A stretch of DNA of 64,000 nt from Tritonibacter multivorans (GCF_001458415.1 NZ_CYSD01000012.1:1-64000), one strand, 5' to 3'. Numbered from the stretch's first letter, positions 8,230 through 16,295 are shown. Notes: a model not told the origin generated them from the sequence alone. Program-made: numbers and translations.

Positions 8230-8418
8230 ATGAGCATCAACACCGAACGCGACCTCGAAGCCAACCTGCAAATCGGCCCCACCGATCAGGGCATGGTGCG
8301 CATCTTTATCGAAGCGGGTGACGTTGAAATCCCGATGGATTTCGACCCCGAAGAAGCCGAAGAAATCGCGGACGAAATCCGCGCCGCCGCCATGGCCGCG
8401 CGCAGCGTCTCTGGCTGA
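8230..8418 (+). CDS. Small acidic conserved protein, DUF6324-like
   Basis: 62 residues, strongly acidic in the middle (MDFDPEEAEEIADEIRAAA) after IQIGP-type beta strands (LQIGPTDQGMVRIF). It resembles the DUF6324 family that I recall from Rhodobacteraceae; function unknown. It follows the ACT gene by 92 bases on the same strand. Confidence 0.7.
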   Translation: MSINTERDLEANLQIGPTDQGMVRIFIEAGDVEIPMDFDPEEAEEIADEIRAAAMAARSVSG

Positions 8419-8521
8419 TCGCGCCGCCGGGCGCGCGTGACCTCAGGCCCTGCCGCCAGCCTGTCGCGGCGGGGTCGATGCGCCTTTGATTGGGAAAGCC
8501 CCCTGTCCCGGCTGGCGCAGG

Positions 8522-8537
8522 TTAACCCCTGATTAAC
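8522..8537. promoter_or_regulatory. Candidate CtrA box (TTAA-N7-TTAAC)
   Basis: TTAACCCCTGATTAAC matches the CtrA consensus exactly, about 105 bases before the start of the hypothetical gene at 8642. CtrA controls motility and related genes in Rhodobacterales. The match is short, so chance occurrence is possible. Confidence 0.45.
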
Positions 8538-8641
8538 CTTCCTCTCCAAAACTTAAACATGCCCGCTGTGCTTTCCGGTATTGTTAACCAGACAGTGAGG
8601 GTTTTCGTGTCGGGCACATGCCCGTTTTTGGAGCCAGTAAG

Positions 8642-9376
8642 ATGTATCAGTATCTCCCCAATGTTGCCGGGGTGTCCATGTCGCCACAGGCGCACAATGG
8701 TGCGCAGGCTGATGCGCCTGCTCGCACGCCTGCTCAGACGCCCGCCAAGACGCCCGGTGCAACCCCATCCACGCCAGCGCGCGGTGACAGCTCTTCGTCA
8801 TCCGCTGCGGCGCCGTCGCAGGCCGCCGAAACACGCGGACCGGACACCGGGTTTCTGCACAAGGAAGCCTCGCTCGCCCGGCGCGCCCGTGCGCAGATGA
8901 TCAGCGCCGAACCCAAGCCCACAACGCTGGGCTGGCGGATGGCTGTTGACCGCCTGACCGAAACGCTGCAGCAGATGGAACGTGCGATTTCCACGGCGCA
9001 GATCAAACCGCCGATCTCTAATCCCGGCCTGCCGCCCATGCCCGCGCTGGAGGTGCTGAAAACAGCCGATCGCGTCACCGCCTTCTACGAGGAACAGGAC
9101 ACGGTCCAACCGCATCCTTCGACATCCCAGACCGCCGTCGCCATATCGGCGTTGGCGCAGGTCGCCGCGCCCGCACAGCGGATGGACAGCAGCAGCCCTG
9201 CCGCTGTCCCTGTCCCTGAGGCTGCGACTGTCATCAATGCCTTTGTCGAACGCGAAGAACGCGCCGCCGCCCGCGCCGCAGCAGAGCCTGAAGACAGCAC
9301 CAAACAGCTGTTGAACATGGCCCTCAGCGGGTACGCACAGCCGTCGTTTGAACCAGAAAAACCCGGCGACCCCTAG
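8642..9376 (+). CDS. Hypothetical protein, disordered with Ala/Pro/Thr/Ser-rich ends
   Basis: About 244 residues, no recognised domain. Residues 20-60 are low complexity (repeated ARTPAQTPAKTPGATPSTP-like words and poly-Ser), the middle (about 75-150) has charged helical segments (WRMAVDRLTETLQQMERAI), and the tail is Ala/Glu-rich. No signal peptide or membrane helix. The ATG at 8642 is preferred over 8618 because GGAG precedes it. A CtrA-like box upstream hints at cell-cycle or motility control. Codon pattern is normal for the window, so the frame is probably real. Confidence 0.6.
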   Translation: MYQYLPNVAGVSMSPQAHNGAQADAPARTPAQTPAKTPGATPSTPARGDSSSSSAAAPSQAAETRGPDTGFLHKEASLARRARAQMISAEPKPTTLGWRMAVDRLTETLQQMERAISTAQIKPPISNPGLPPMPALEVLKTADRVTAFYEEQDTVQPHPSTSQTAVAISALAQVAAPAQRMDSSSPAAVPVPEAATVINAFVEREERAAARAAAEPEDSTKQLLNMALSGYAQPSFEPEKPGDP

Positions 9377-9386
9377 CGCCCGCGCG

Positions 9387-9893
9387 TTACAGCCCTGGCC
9401 CCCTAAACAAGGTCCCGTCCTTCCCAGGACGCGGATCGCGCAGCCGTTGCAGCCGCCAGGCGGAATCCATCGCGAACTTCTGCACCAGCTTCTTGCGTCG
9501 CGCCGGGGCCAGCTTTTGTTCATCCGGCATACGGATCACCTGCGCATCATAGGCATCGGCCATAATCAGCCCGCTGCCTTCAGGCAGCAGGTCGGTCGGA
9601 AACTCCGAATCGACCGCCCAGAAATACCGGTCGCCCCACTCCAGATAGCCCTGCCATTTGCTGTCGCTCTGGAAATCGGCGCGGCTGGACTTGCACTCCA
9701 CAATCCACAGCTCGCCTTTGGGGCCCAGCCCCATCACATCGACACGCAGGCCACGGGCAGGCACAAATTCTTCCAGCGCGGCAAACCCAAGCGAGCGGAA
9801 ATAGCGGCTCACCCCGCGGGCCAGCCGCTGACCGGGCTGCAGATGGTCCAAGGGGTCCATGGGGTCCATGGGCGAAGGGGTCAGATTGTCCAT
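9387..9893 (-). CDS. mmcB: MmcB family DNA repair protein
   Basis: 168 residues of the MmcB family, SOS-induced repair proteins of alphaproteobacteria with a PD-(D/E)xK nuclease-like core. The core is visible: LRVDVMGL (Asp52), then ELWIVECKSSRADF (Glu66, Lys68) and the family words KWQGYLEWGDRYFWAVD and GLIMADAY. A LexA box starts 12 bases upstream of the ATG. The N-terminus is repetitive (MDPMDP), and a start at the second Met is possible. Confidence 0.9.
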   Translation of the reverse strand: MDNLTPSPMDPMDPLDHLQPGQRLARGVSRYFRSLGFAALEEFVPARGLRVDVMGLGPKGELWIVECKSSRADFQSDSKWQGYLEWGDRYFWAVDSEFPTDLLPEGSGLIMADAYDAQVIRMPDEQKLAPARRKKLVQKFAMDSAWRLQRLRDPRPGKDGTLFRGPGL

Positions 9894-9904
9894 GAGTCAA
9901 ATGT

Positions 9905-9919
9905 GAACAATTGAAGAAC
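9905..9919 (-). promoter_or_regulatory. LexA (SOS) box of mmcB
   Basis: On the minus strand GTTCTTCAATTGTTC, an exact GTTC-N7-GTTC alphaproteobacterial LexA operator, lies immediately upstream of mmcB. This supports induction of mmcB by DNA damage. Confidence 0.85.
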
Positions 9920-10049
9920 AAAAATCAAGCGCGCGACGGCACCCACAGACCCGCGCCGCCAGCCCAACCCCATAAGGTGCGGCGCCAAAGGCAGGTTCTT
10001 TGCAGCCGCAGCACCGCGCCCCCTTGCAACCCTGCCTGCGCAGCCCTAG

Positions 10050-10228
10050 TTAGGTCTGCAGGCGGGTTCTGCCCTTCTCGTGCAACGCAGCATTCCGGTG
10101 GCCTTAAGCAATTCCGAGGGAGCTGGCTCTGTTCGGATCCTGGTCCGTTTACCTGGCGCCCACCTGTACATACAGGTCCTCGGGAATCAAAGCGAAACGG
10201 TTGTCTGGTGGTCCCGCCGCAAATCCAC
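10050..10228 (+). ncRNA. ssrS: Probable 6S RNA
   Basis: The segment folds into one long rod: an outer stem pairs TGC-A-GGCGGG (10057-10066) with CCCGCC-GCA (10213-10221), an inner stem pairs ATTCCGAG (10111-10118) with CTCGGGAAT (10179-10187), and a terminal hairpin ACCTGT-ACAT-ACAGGT sits at 10162-10177, leaving a large central bubble as in 6S RNA. The size (about 180 nt) fits. In Rhodobacter sphaeroides the 6S gene is followed on the opposite strand by a small salt-induced membrane protein gene, and the same arrangement is seen here. Ends are approximate; identification is by structure and context, not by alignment. Confidence 0.6.
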
Positions 10229-10265
10229 CAAGTCTTTGTGGTCGTAAATCTTTGTGTTCGTTATG

Positions 10266-10303
10266 AAAAACAAAAGCCGCGCTCTTGGCGCGGCTTGTTT
10301 TCT
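10266..10303. terminator. Bidirectional intrinsic terminator
   Basis: Perfect 9-bp arms AAGCCGCGC (10274-10282) and GCGCGGCTT (10288-10296) around TCTTG, with T-rich flanks in both directions (TTGTTTTC; minus side TTTTGTTTTTC). It ends both the 6S-like RNA and the convergent membrane-protein gene. Confidence 0.9.
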
Positions 10304-10336
10304 TTTGTCAGCCGGTGGGGGTCACCTGCGCGGGTG

Positions 10337-10678
10337 TCAACGGCGGCGCAACTGGCGGGCCTGACCGGATTTTCCGTCGCTGCGCACCGGGATCGCCACC
10401 AGATCCCGCTGCATCTGCGGGCCAACCTTCGTGCCCCCGCGCGGTTCATCATCGTCATCTTCGGCCATATCCATGATCGCCCAGGCAAACTGCACCGCGC
10501 CAAAGACAATCGCATTGGCAATCCACAGCGCCAGTAGCGCAATCACGCCCTCGTTTGAGCCGGAAATCAGCGACCAGAGGTTCATCACATTGAACCACAT
10601 CAGCATGCCCACAAAAATCGCTGCCAGAACCAGCCCCCAAAGGGCGCTGCGAATATAGAGCTTGATCAGGTCGGGCAT
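10337..10678 (-). CDS. Small two-helix inner-membrane protein
   Basis: 113 residues with two transmembrane helices (about 10-30, ALWGLVLAAIFVGMLMWF, and 45-68, IALLALWIANAIVFGAVQF) and a charged cytosolic tail with EDDDDEPRGG. Its position convergent with the 6S-like RNA mirrors sspA, the putative salt-stress membrane protein gene next to ssrS in Rhodobacter sphaeroides. I infer a homologue from position and topology; no sequence match was run. Confidence 0.65.
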   Translation of the reverse strand: MPDLIKLYIRSALWGLVLAAIFVGMLMWFNVMNLWSLISGSNEGVIALLALWIANAIVFGAVQFAWAIMDMAEDDDDEPRGGTKVGPQMQRDLVAIPVRSDGKSGQARQLRRR

Positions 10679-10848
10679 TGGATCCTCCGTGGAAATCTCT
10701 GCGCGCTGTAAAAGATGCTAGGGCTGCATCCGCCGAAGGTCCAGCCCGTGTAAACAAATTGCGACGATTTTACCGATTTCGGACGTATAGTCATAAATGA
10801 CCCTTTTCCAAGCGCAGCAGTTTTCGCGTCACAGCGAGGGAGTACCCA

Positions 10849-12408
10849 ATGGCAGTATCACATCGTATAGGCCAGTTTCTGTTAAATCGGCCTGAACTTG
10901 TTCCCGTTTTTGTTGCGCTTGGCGTCATTGCCCTGCCGATTGCCGTCTGGCTCGATCTGACCGCAATCAGCGATCAGGCGCTGAAGCGGCAGGGGCACAC
11001 GCTGGATTCGCTGATGACCACGGTGCGCAGCTACTATGCGCAGAATGTGATCAGCCAGCTGGATGGGGAAACCCCGACCAAGGCGCGCCACGATCACCAC
11101 GAGGTCGAGGGCGCCATTCCGATCCCCGCCACCCTGTCGATTGAAATTGGTCAGGCCATTGACGCCAAGGGTCTGGATGCCACCTATCGGTTCCTGTCCG
11201 ACCTGCCGTTCGAGGGCCGCGACCGCCCACCGCTGAGCACGGCTGAGTCCAATGCGCTTGCGCAGTTTCGCAATGGCATAAAGGACGATGCGCTGTTTTT
11301 TGCAGCCGAAGGCAACAACCTGTTCCAGCACCGCTTGACTATGCTGACGCCGGTGCGCATGGGCGCGGCCTGCGTGGCCTGCCACAACAGCCACCCCGAC
11401 AGTCCCAAAACCGACTGGCAGGTCGGCGATGTACGCGGGCTGCAGTCCTTTACGATCGGTCAGCCTGTGGCGGTGAACCTGCTGTCGTTCTCGCATCTGC
11501 TGGGCTATCTGATTGTTGCGGGCAGCGTCGGCACGATCTTTGCCCTGCACCAGCTGCGCCTGGCCCGGCAGTTCAAAACCCAAAGCGAAGAACTGGCCTC
11601 CAACAATGAATTCCTTGCGGGCGTGTCGATGAAGATCTCGCGCTATCTGTCGCCGCAGGTCTATAAGTCGATCTTTTCTGGTGAAAAAACCGCAGAGATT
11701 TCCACCGAACGCAAGAAGCTGACGGTGTTTTTCACCGATATCAAAGACTTCACCCAGACCTCGGAGGATCTGCAACCCGAAGAGTTGACCGAGCTGCTGA
11801 ATGAATATTTCACCGAAATGTCCGCCATTGCCGAACGGCATGGGGCGACCATCGATAAATTCATTGGCGATGCGATTGTCGGCTTTTTCGGCGACCCTGA
11901 AACCCGCGGCACAGCCGAGGACGCGCGCGCCTGTGTCGCCATGGCCCTAGAGATGCAGGACCGTCTGGAAGAACTCGATGTGGACTGGCGCAAACGCGGG
12001 ATCGACCGCCCCTTCCGCGCCCGCATCGGGATCAATACAGGGTTCTGCAACGTCGGCAACTTCGGCTCCAGCGAGCGGATGGATTACACGATCATCGGCG
12101 CCGAGGCCAACCTCGCGGCGCGGCTCGAGGCGGCGGCAGAGCCCGGCGGCATTGTGATGAGCTACGAGACCTATGCCCATGTGCGCGACATGGTGGCGGC
12201 AGAGGCCATGCCGCCGATGCAGTTCAAAGGCATCAGCCGCGAGATCATCCCCTACGCCATCCACCCCGGCCGCCGCGATGTGCCCACAAGCGAACTCAGC
12301 CCGGATGGCAAAAGCATGACGGTGCATCTGGAACGCCTGGATCAAACCACCCGCGCCCAGCTGGAAAGGCTTCTGCACGCCTCGGCCACCGGTCTGCGGG
12401 AAAGCTGA
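10849..12408 (+). CDS. Membrane adenylate cyclase with periplasmic heme-type sensor domain
   Basis: 519 residues: transmembrane helix (about 15-36), a periplasmic DUF3365/Tll0287-like domain (about 40-205) carrying CVACH (175-179), a c-type heme attachment motif, a second helix (about 208-232), a short linker, and a class III cyclase domain (about 288-475). The metal aspartates are Asp297 (FTDIKDF) and Asp341 (GDAIVGFFGD); Lys337 and Asp412 (MDYTIIG) specify ATP; Asn421 and Arg425 are the transition-state pair. All catalytic residues are present, so it should make cAMP. Redox or gas sensing through the heme is inferred. Confidence 0.88.
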   Translation: MAVSHRIGQFLLNRPELVPVFVALGVIALPIAVWLDLTAISDQALKRQGHTLDSLMTTVRSYYAQNVISQLDGETPTKARHDHHEVEGAIPIPATLSIEIGQAIDAKGLDATYRFLSDLPFEGRDRPPLSTAESNALAQFRNGIKDDALFFAAEGNNLFQHRLTMLTPVRMGAACVACHNSHPDSPKTDWQVGDVRGLQSFTIGQPVAVNLLSFSHLLGYLIVAGSVGTIFALHQLRLARQFKTQSEELASNNEFLAGVSMKISRYLSPQVYKSIFSGEKTAEISTERKKLTVFFTDIKDFTQTSEDLQPEELTELLNEYFTEMSAIAERHGATIDKFIGDAIVGFFGDPETRGTAEDARACVAMALEMQDRLEELDVDWRKRGIDRPFRARIGINTGFCNVGNFGSSERMDYTIIGAEANLAARLEAAAEPGGIVMSYETYAHVRDMVAAEAMPPMQFKGISREIIPYAIHPGRRDVPTSELSPDGKSMTVHLERLDQTTRAQLERLLHASATGLRES

Positions 12409-12560
12409 CGCCGCGCCCAACTGCCGACCGCAGCGGGGGGGATCTCCCGCCCATCGGACAGGCCTTAAAAGGCCCGCCCTCCCGTTGGGCCGGGCTTGCG
12501 CCGCTCCCGCGCCGCAAGCGGTTGCGTCCAGATTTTAAAGTCCCGCCCGCCACGCGGGGG

Positions 12561-12617
12561 CGCCGGGCCTCTGGCCCGGCGCGGCACGCTGCCCCCTTAT
12601 CAGGGGGGCAGCGTGCC
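12561..12617. repeat. Pair of adjacent perfect GC-rich hairpins
   Basis: First: 9-bp arms CGCCGGGCC (12561-12569) and GGCCCGGCG (12573-12581) around TCT. Second: 14-bp arms GGCACGCTGCCCCC (12583-12596) and its complement (12604-12617) around a 7-nt loop. Neither has a T tract. The design resembles the hairpin pair at 5755-5817 and may be the cyclase mRNA 3' structure. Confidence 0.7.
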
Positions 12618-12711
12618 ATGCCCAACACCGCCAAGGGGATCGTCAGATCCCCTGCGGGGGCGGGAGCACCACCAGATGCCAGGCGAGACATCTAAAACAG
12701 GCACCCACGCA

Positions 12712-12742
12712 AAGAAAAAGCGCCCCAAATGGGACGCTTTGG
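12712..12742 (-). terminator. Intrinsic terminator of the rib-nusB operon
   Basis: Arms AAAGCGCCCC and GGGACGCTTT (one mismatch) around AAAT; on the minus strand a CTTTTTCTTTG tract follows. It lies 25 bases after the nusB stop. Confidence 0.8.
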
Positions 12743-12766
12743 ATTTCTACGGCAGAGAGGTCAGCC

Positions 12767-13249
12767 TCAGAACGCTTCAGGCTTGGCCTCGCGTGCCATA
12801 TGATCCAGCACCGCGTTGACAAAGCTGGCTTCTTTGCCTTCCGGGAAAAACGCCCGTGCAATGTCCACAAACTCGGTGATGACAACTTTGACCGGGGTTT
12901 TATCGACAATGAATTCCGCACCAGCGGCGCGGAACAGCGCGCGCAGGGTCGGGTCAATGCGAGCAATCGGCCATTTGGCAACCAGCGCGCGGTCGGTCAT
13001 CTGGTCGATCTGCGCCTGATGGTTCACCGCTTCGCGCACCAGCGACCGGAACAGTTTCAGGTCGCCTTCAGCATATTCGTCGCCATCAACAACGGCCCCC
13101 AGACGGTGGTCCTCGAACTCCACCAGCACCTTGTCAAAGGTCTGATCGCTCGCTTCCATCTGAAACAAGGCCTGCACCGCGTAAAGGCGGGCGGCAGAAC
13201 GTTCCTGGGTCTTGTTCTTGCCCTTTTTGGGGCCGTTATCTTGAGTCAT
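12767..13249 (-). CDS. nusB: Transcription antitermination factor NusB
   Basis: 160 residues, all-helical RNA-binding protein that joins NusE on boxA RNA for rRNA antitermination. The family words RSAARLYAVQALFQME at the start and VPV-type KVVITEFVDIARAFF and FVNAVLDHMARE at the end are present. Its start overlaps the ribH stop by 4 bases (ATGA), the common ribH-nusB coupling. Confidence 0.95.
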   Translation of the reverse strand: MTQDNGPKKGKNKTQERSAARLYAVQALFQMEASDQTFDKVLVEFEDHRLGAVVDGDEYAEGDLKLFRSLVREAVNHQAQIDQMTDRALVAKWPIARIDPTLRALFRAAGAEFIVDKTPVKVVITEFVDIARAFFPEGKEASFVNAVLDHMAREAKPEAF

Positions 13250-13797
13250 GCTGTTGTGGATCCACTGTCTGAGCCGGCCAGTTGGATGGCCTCTGTCGGC
13301 GCCTTAAAGCCGACTCCCTTGGTCTGGGCGCCCCACTTACGCGTCAATGCCACAAGATGCAAGGCCGCAGCCGCAGCCCCACCGCCCTTGTTCTGATCGG
13401 CGGGATCCGCGCGGACCTCGGCCTGCTTGCGGTTTTCCACCGTCAGGATGCCATTGCCGATGCACAGCCCCTGCAGACCCAACAGCTGGATCGCGCGGGA
13501 ACTGTCATTGCAGACGGTATCATAATGGGTGGTCTCGCCGCGAATAACGCAGCCCAGCGCCACATAGCCATCAAAGTTCGACTGACGGTCGGCAATGCCA
13601 ATCGCAGTGGGAATCTCAAGCGCGCCGGGCACTTCGACGATCTCAAAGGTGCCACCAGCGGCCTCAATCTCGGCCACGGCACCGGCGACCATATTGTCGG
13701 CGATGTCTTTGTAATAGGGCGAAACGACAATCAGGATTTTCACCGGCTTGTCGAAGTCCGCACGCGGCATAATGTAATGTTGCTCATGTCCGGCCAT
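13246..13797 (-). CDS. ribH: 6,7-dimethyl-8-ribityllumazine synthase
   Basis: 183 residues. It condenses 5-amino-6-ribitylaminouracil with 3,4-dihydroxybutanone 4-phosphate, the penultimate riboflavin step. Family motifs: IVVSPYYKDIADNMV, VPGALEIPTAI and GCVIRGETTHYDTV. It is some 25 residues longer than minimal RibH because of an N-terminal extension (MAGHEQHYIMPRADF). Cotranscribed with ribB upstream (24-base gap) and nusB downstream. Confidence 0.95.
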   Translation of the reverse strand: MAGHEQHYIMPRADFDKPVKILIVVSPYYKDIADNMVAGAVAEIEAAGGTFEIVEVPGALEIPTAIGIADRQSNFDGYVALGCVIRGETTHYDTVCNDSSRAIQLLGLQGLCIGNGILTVENRKQAEVRADPADQNKGGGAAAAALHLVALTRKWGAQTKGVGFKAPTEAIQLAGSDSGSTTA

Positions 13798-13821
13798 AGC
13801 TCAGACCTCCTTTGGCATCAA

Positions 13822-14943
13822 TCAGGTCAGGATCGGACGGGTGCCGACAATCGACAGACCATAGGCGTCCAGACCCACATATTTCGTCGCAGGCGAATCG
13901 GTGAGCAGGATCAGCTCTTCGACGCCCAGCTTATTGAGGATCTGCGCGCCCAAGCCGGTCTGTTTGATGGTCACCGTGCGCGGGCCTTCGTCGTCGGCGG
14001 CATAAAGCGCATTGCGCGGCTGGCGGAACAGGCAGACGATGCCGCGGCCCTCATCGGCGATTTTCTGCATTGCGGTGGGCAGCTCGTCCGATTGTTTCGG
14101 GCCCAGACCCAACAGGTCCGAGGCCTCGTGCAGCGCATGGGTGCGCACCAGCACCGGATCAGCCGTGGTGATGTCGCCTTTGATCAGCACCACATGTTCG
14201 ACGTCATGGGTCTGGTCGGTGAAGATGCGCATCTCCCACGCGCCGCCAAATTCGGACTGCACGGTGTCGCGGCCCGTCTCAACCACAAGGTTGTCGTTCT
14301 TGGCGCGATAGGCGATCAGATCGGAAATGGTGCCGATCTTCATATTATGCGCTTTGGCAAATTCCACCAGATCGGGCAGACGGGCCATGGTGCCGTCTTC
14401 TTTCATGATCTCGCAGATCACGCCCGAGGGGTTCAGGCCCGCCAGACGCGAGATATCCACGGCGGCCTCTGTGTGACCCGCACGGACCAGCACACCGCCG
14501 CGTTTGGCGCGCAGCGGGAAGACGTGACCGGGGGTGGCGATTTCGGCCATGGTGTTGCTGGTGTCAATCGCGGTGGCAATGGTCAGCGCGCGGTCCTCGG
14601 CAGAGATGCCCGTGGAGACACCTTCGCGGGCCTCGATCGACACGGTAAAGGCGGTCTCGTGACGCGAGGAGTTGTTCACCGCCATCATCGGCAGGCCCAG
14701 ATCATCGACGCGTTCGGCGGTCATCGGCAGGCAGATCAGGCCCCGACCATGGGTCGCCATGAAGTTGATGGCAGCCGCATCGGCAAATTCCGCCGCGATC
14801 ACCAGATCGCCTTCGTTTTCGCGGTCCTCGTGGTCCACCAGAATATACATCTCACCCGCGCGTGCGGCATCAATGATGTCTTGGATCGGGCTGATGGCGT
14901 CGCGCAGTTCGGCCTCAACGGGTCCGGGGGTCGCATAGCTCAT
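13822..14943 (-). CDS. ribB: 3,4-dihydroxy-2-butanone-4-phosphate synthase with degenerate GTP cyclohydrolase II domain (RibBX type)
   Basis: 373 residues. The N-terminal domain (about 10-215) has all DHBP synthase motifs: [29 protein letters not shown] and [20 protein letters not shown]. The C-terminal half (about 216-373) has the GTP cyclohydrolase II fold, but the zinc cysteine motif (usually CLTGD...CDC) reads [14 protein letters not shown] without any cysteine and GRGIGLL reads GRGIVCL. Only the RibB activity is therefore expected; such hybrids are known as RibBX in proteobacteria. A separate RibA must lie elsewhere in the genome. Confidence 0.92.
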   Translation of the reverse strand: MSYATPGPVEAELRDAISPIQDIIDAARAGEMYILVDHEDRENEGDLVIAAEFADAAAINFMATHGRGLICLPMTAERVDDLGLPMMAVNNSSRHETAFTVSIEAREGVSTGISAEDRALTIATAIDTSNTMAEIATPGHVFPLRAKRGGVLVRAGHTEAAVDISRLAGLNPSGVICEIMKEDGTMARLPDLVEFAKAHNMKIGTISDLIAYRAKNDNLVVETGRDTVQSEFGGAWEMRIFTDQTHDVEHVVLIKGDITTADPVLVRTHALHEASDLLGLGPKQSDELPTAMQKIADEGRGIVCLFRQPRNALYAADDEGPRTVTIKQTGLGAQILNKLGVEELILLTDSPATKYVGLDAYGLSIVGTRPILT

Positions 14944-15114
14944 GGGGCATGGCCTCTTGGTCTGGAGCGTTATGGGGCAGGCACATCCGCCCCACGCATC
15001 GGTCTAGCGCCGAAATAGCCCCTTCGATGCGCGAATACTACCCTCGAAGCGGCATTTGGCGGCTGAGAATTGCCATATGCCGCCGGGTTTCCAAAGGATG
15101 TGATCCGGCGGGCG

Positions 15115-15684
15115 TCAGCCCTGCGCGCCAAAATAGGCCTCTGCCGTCAAATAACCGGCGGCGCGGGCGGCGGCGTACCAGTCTGCTTCCAAGGGCGCAT
15201 CGCCCACCACCAGCACTGTGTCGCCGGGCAAGTTGCGCGTCTGGATCAGGCCAGCGACCCGGTCGCGCATGGTGGACCAGCTGTCGGTGAACAGGGGTGC
15301 TGCTGCGGCGTCATGCAGGGTTGGGTTGGCGGCCAGAACAGCTTCGGGTGTGTTTGGGCGATGGACCAAGGCCAGTTGATCGGCGCGTTTTACACGCGCG
15401 AGCACCGCGTCGCGGTCGGCGGGCATTTTTGCCCCCTGCCCTATAATGCGAAGTGCATTCGACGAAAACATCAGCGCCAGAATATCCCGCCCCGAAGCTT
15501 GCCGGACGCGGGCATAGGTTTTGTAATCCAGCCCCAGCTCGGTCGCGCGCTTCATCCGCATGCGCACAATGGTCAGCGGGATGGTCTGGCGCATCAGCTG
15601 CGCCTGCGCGGTGCGCCATTGGTTGACGCGCAGCCGTGCGGCGGCATCCATGGCAGGCCCGTTGTTATGTCCGATCCCCGCCAT
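15115..15684 (-). CDS. Conserved hypothetical protein with N-terminal GIGHNNGP motif
   Basis: 189 residues, cytosolic, no known domain. It opens with MAGIGHNNGP, a short tag that recurs at the N-terminus of otherwise unrelated alphaproteobacterial proteins. The middle is basic and helical (LTIVRMRMKRATELGLDY), and the C-terminus carries DTVLVVGDAPLEADWYAAA. It sits between ribE (20 bases) and ribB in the riboflavin operon, so a flavin-related or merely cotranscribed role is possible. Confidence 0.7.
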   Translation of the reverse strand: MAGIGHNNGPAMDAAARLRVNQWRTAQAQLMRQTIPLTIVRMRMKRATELGLDYKTYARVRQASGRDILALMFSSNALRIIGQGAKMPADRDAVLARVKRADQLALVHRPNTPEAVLAANPTLHDAAAAPLFTDSWSTMRDRVAGLIQTRNLPGDTVLVVGDAPLEADWYAAARAAGYLTAEAYFGAQG

Positions 15685-15704
15685 GATACCCCCTTGGATG
15701 CTGC

Positions 15705-16295
15705 TTACGACTGGAACTCGCCCAAACGTGCCACGTAACGGGCCAGCGTGTCGATCTCTAGGTTGATGCGGTCGCCCAGTTTGACGTCGCCCCAGGTGGT
15801 GACCTCTTTGGTGTGCGGGATGAAGTTGATGCCAAAATCACAGCCCGACACATCGTTGACTGTCAGCGAGGTGCCATTGAGCGCAACCGAGCCTTTGGGC
15901 GCGATGAATTTCGCCAGCGCTTCGGGCGCGCGCAGGGTGACGCGGGTGCTGTCGCCTTCGTCGACCATTTCCACCACTTCGGCAACGCCATCGACGTGAC
16001 CAGAGACAATATGGCCGCCCAGCTCGTCGCCGACTTTCAGCGCGCGCTCAAGGTTCACGCGTTTGCCGACCGTCCAGTTGCCAAGGTTGGTCTTGGACAG
16101 GCTTTCAGCCGAGATCTGCACCTCGTACCAGGTATCGCCCAGCGCCACGACCGTCAGGCAGCAGCCATCCGAGGCGATCGACGCCCCCATATCGATGCCG
16201 CTGGTGTCATAGGCGGTTTCAATCCGGGCGCGCAGGTCGCCTTCTTGTTCCAGTTGGGTGATGCGGCCGACATCGGTGATGATCCCGGTGAACAT
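15705..16295 (-). CDS. ribE: Riboflavin synthase, alpha chain
   Basis: 196 residues. It dismutates two 6,7-dimethyl-8-ribityllumazine molecules to riboflavin. The canonical N-terminus MFTGIITDVG fixes the start at 16295. Two lumazine-binding repeats are seen: SIASDGCCLTVV (first) and SVALNGTSLTVN (second), each preceded by a VNLER or INLEID strand. It opens the second half of the riboflavin cluster. No FMN riboswitch was recognised ahead of it. Confidence 0.95.
   Translation of the reverse strand: MFTGIITDVGRITQLEQEGDLRARIETAYDTSGIDMGASIASDGCCLTVVALGDTWYEVQISAESLSKTNLGNWTVGKRVNLERALKVGDELGGHIVSGHVDGVAEVVEMVDEGDSTRVTLRAPEALAKFIAPKGSVALNGTSLTVNDVSGCDFGINFIPHTKEVTTWGDVKLGDRINLEIDTLARYVARLGEFQS

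Larger units (their letters stand above)
9920..10336. other. Gene-free region containing a structured RNA candidate
   Basis: About 415 bases with no credible coding frame. It holds the 6S-like RNA candidate near 10050-10228 and a bidirectional terminator at 10266-10303. The 9940-10040 part shows no clear signal. Confidence 0.6.
12409..12766. other. Gene-free GC-rich region between cyclase and nusB
   Basis: 358 bases with several inverted repeats, the strongest at 12561-12617, and the nusB terminator at 12712-12742. No coding signal recognised. Confidence 0.6.

Noticed and set aside
14944-15114. FMN riboswitch ahead of ribB or ribE
   Set aside because: I looked for the conserved RFN core words on the minus strand here and at 16296-16400 and found no match.
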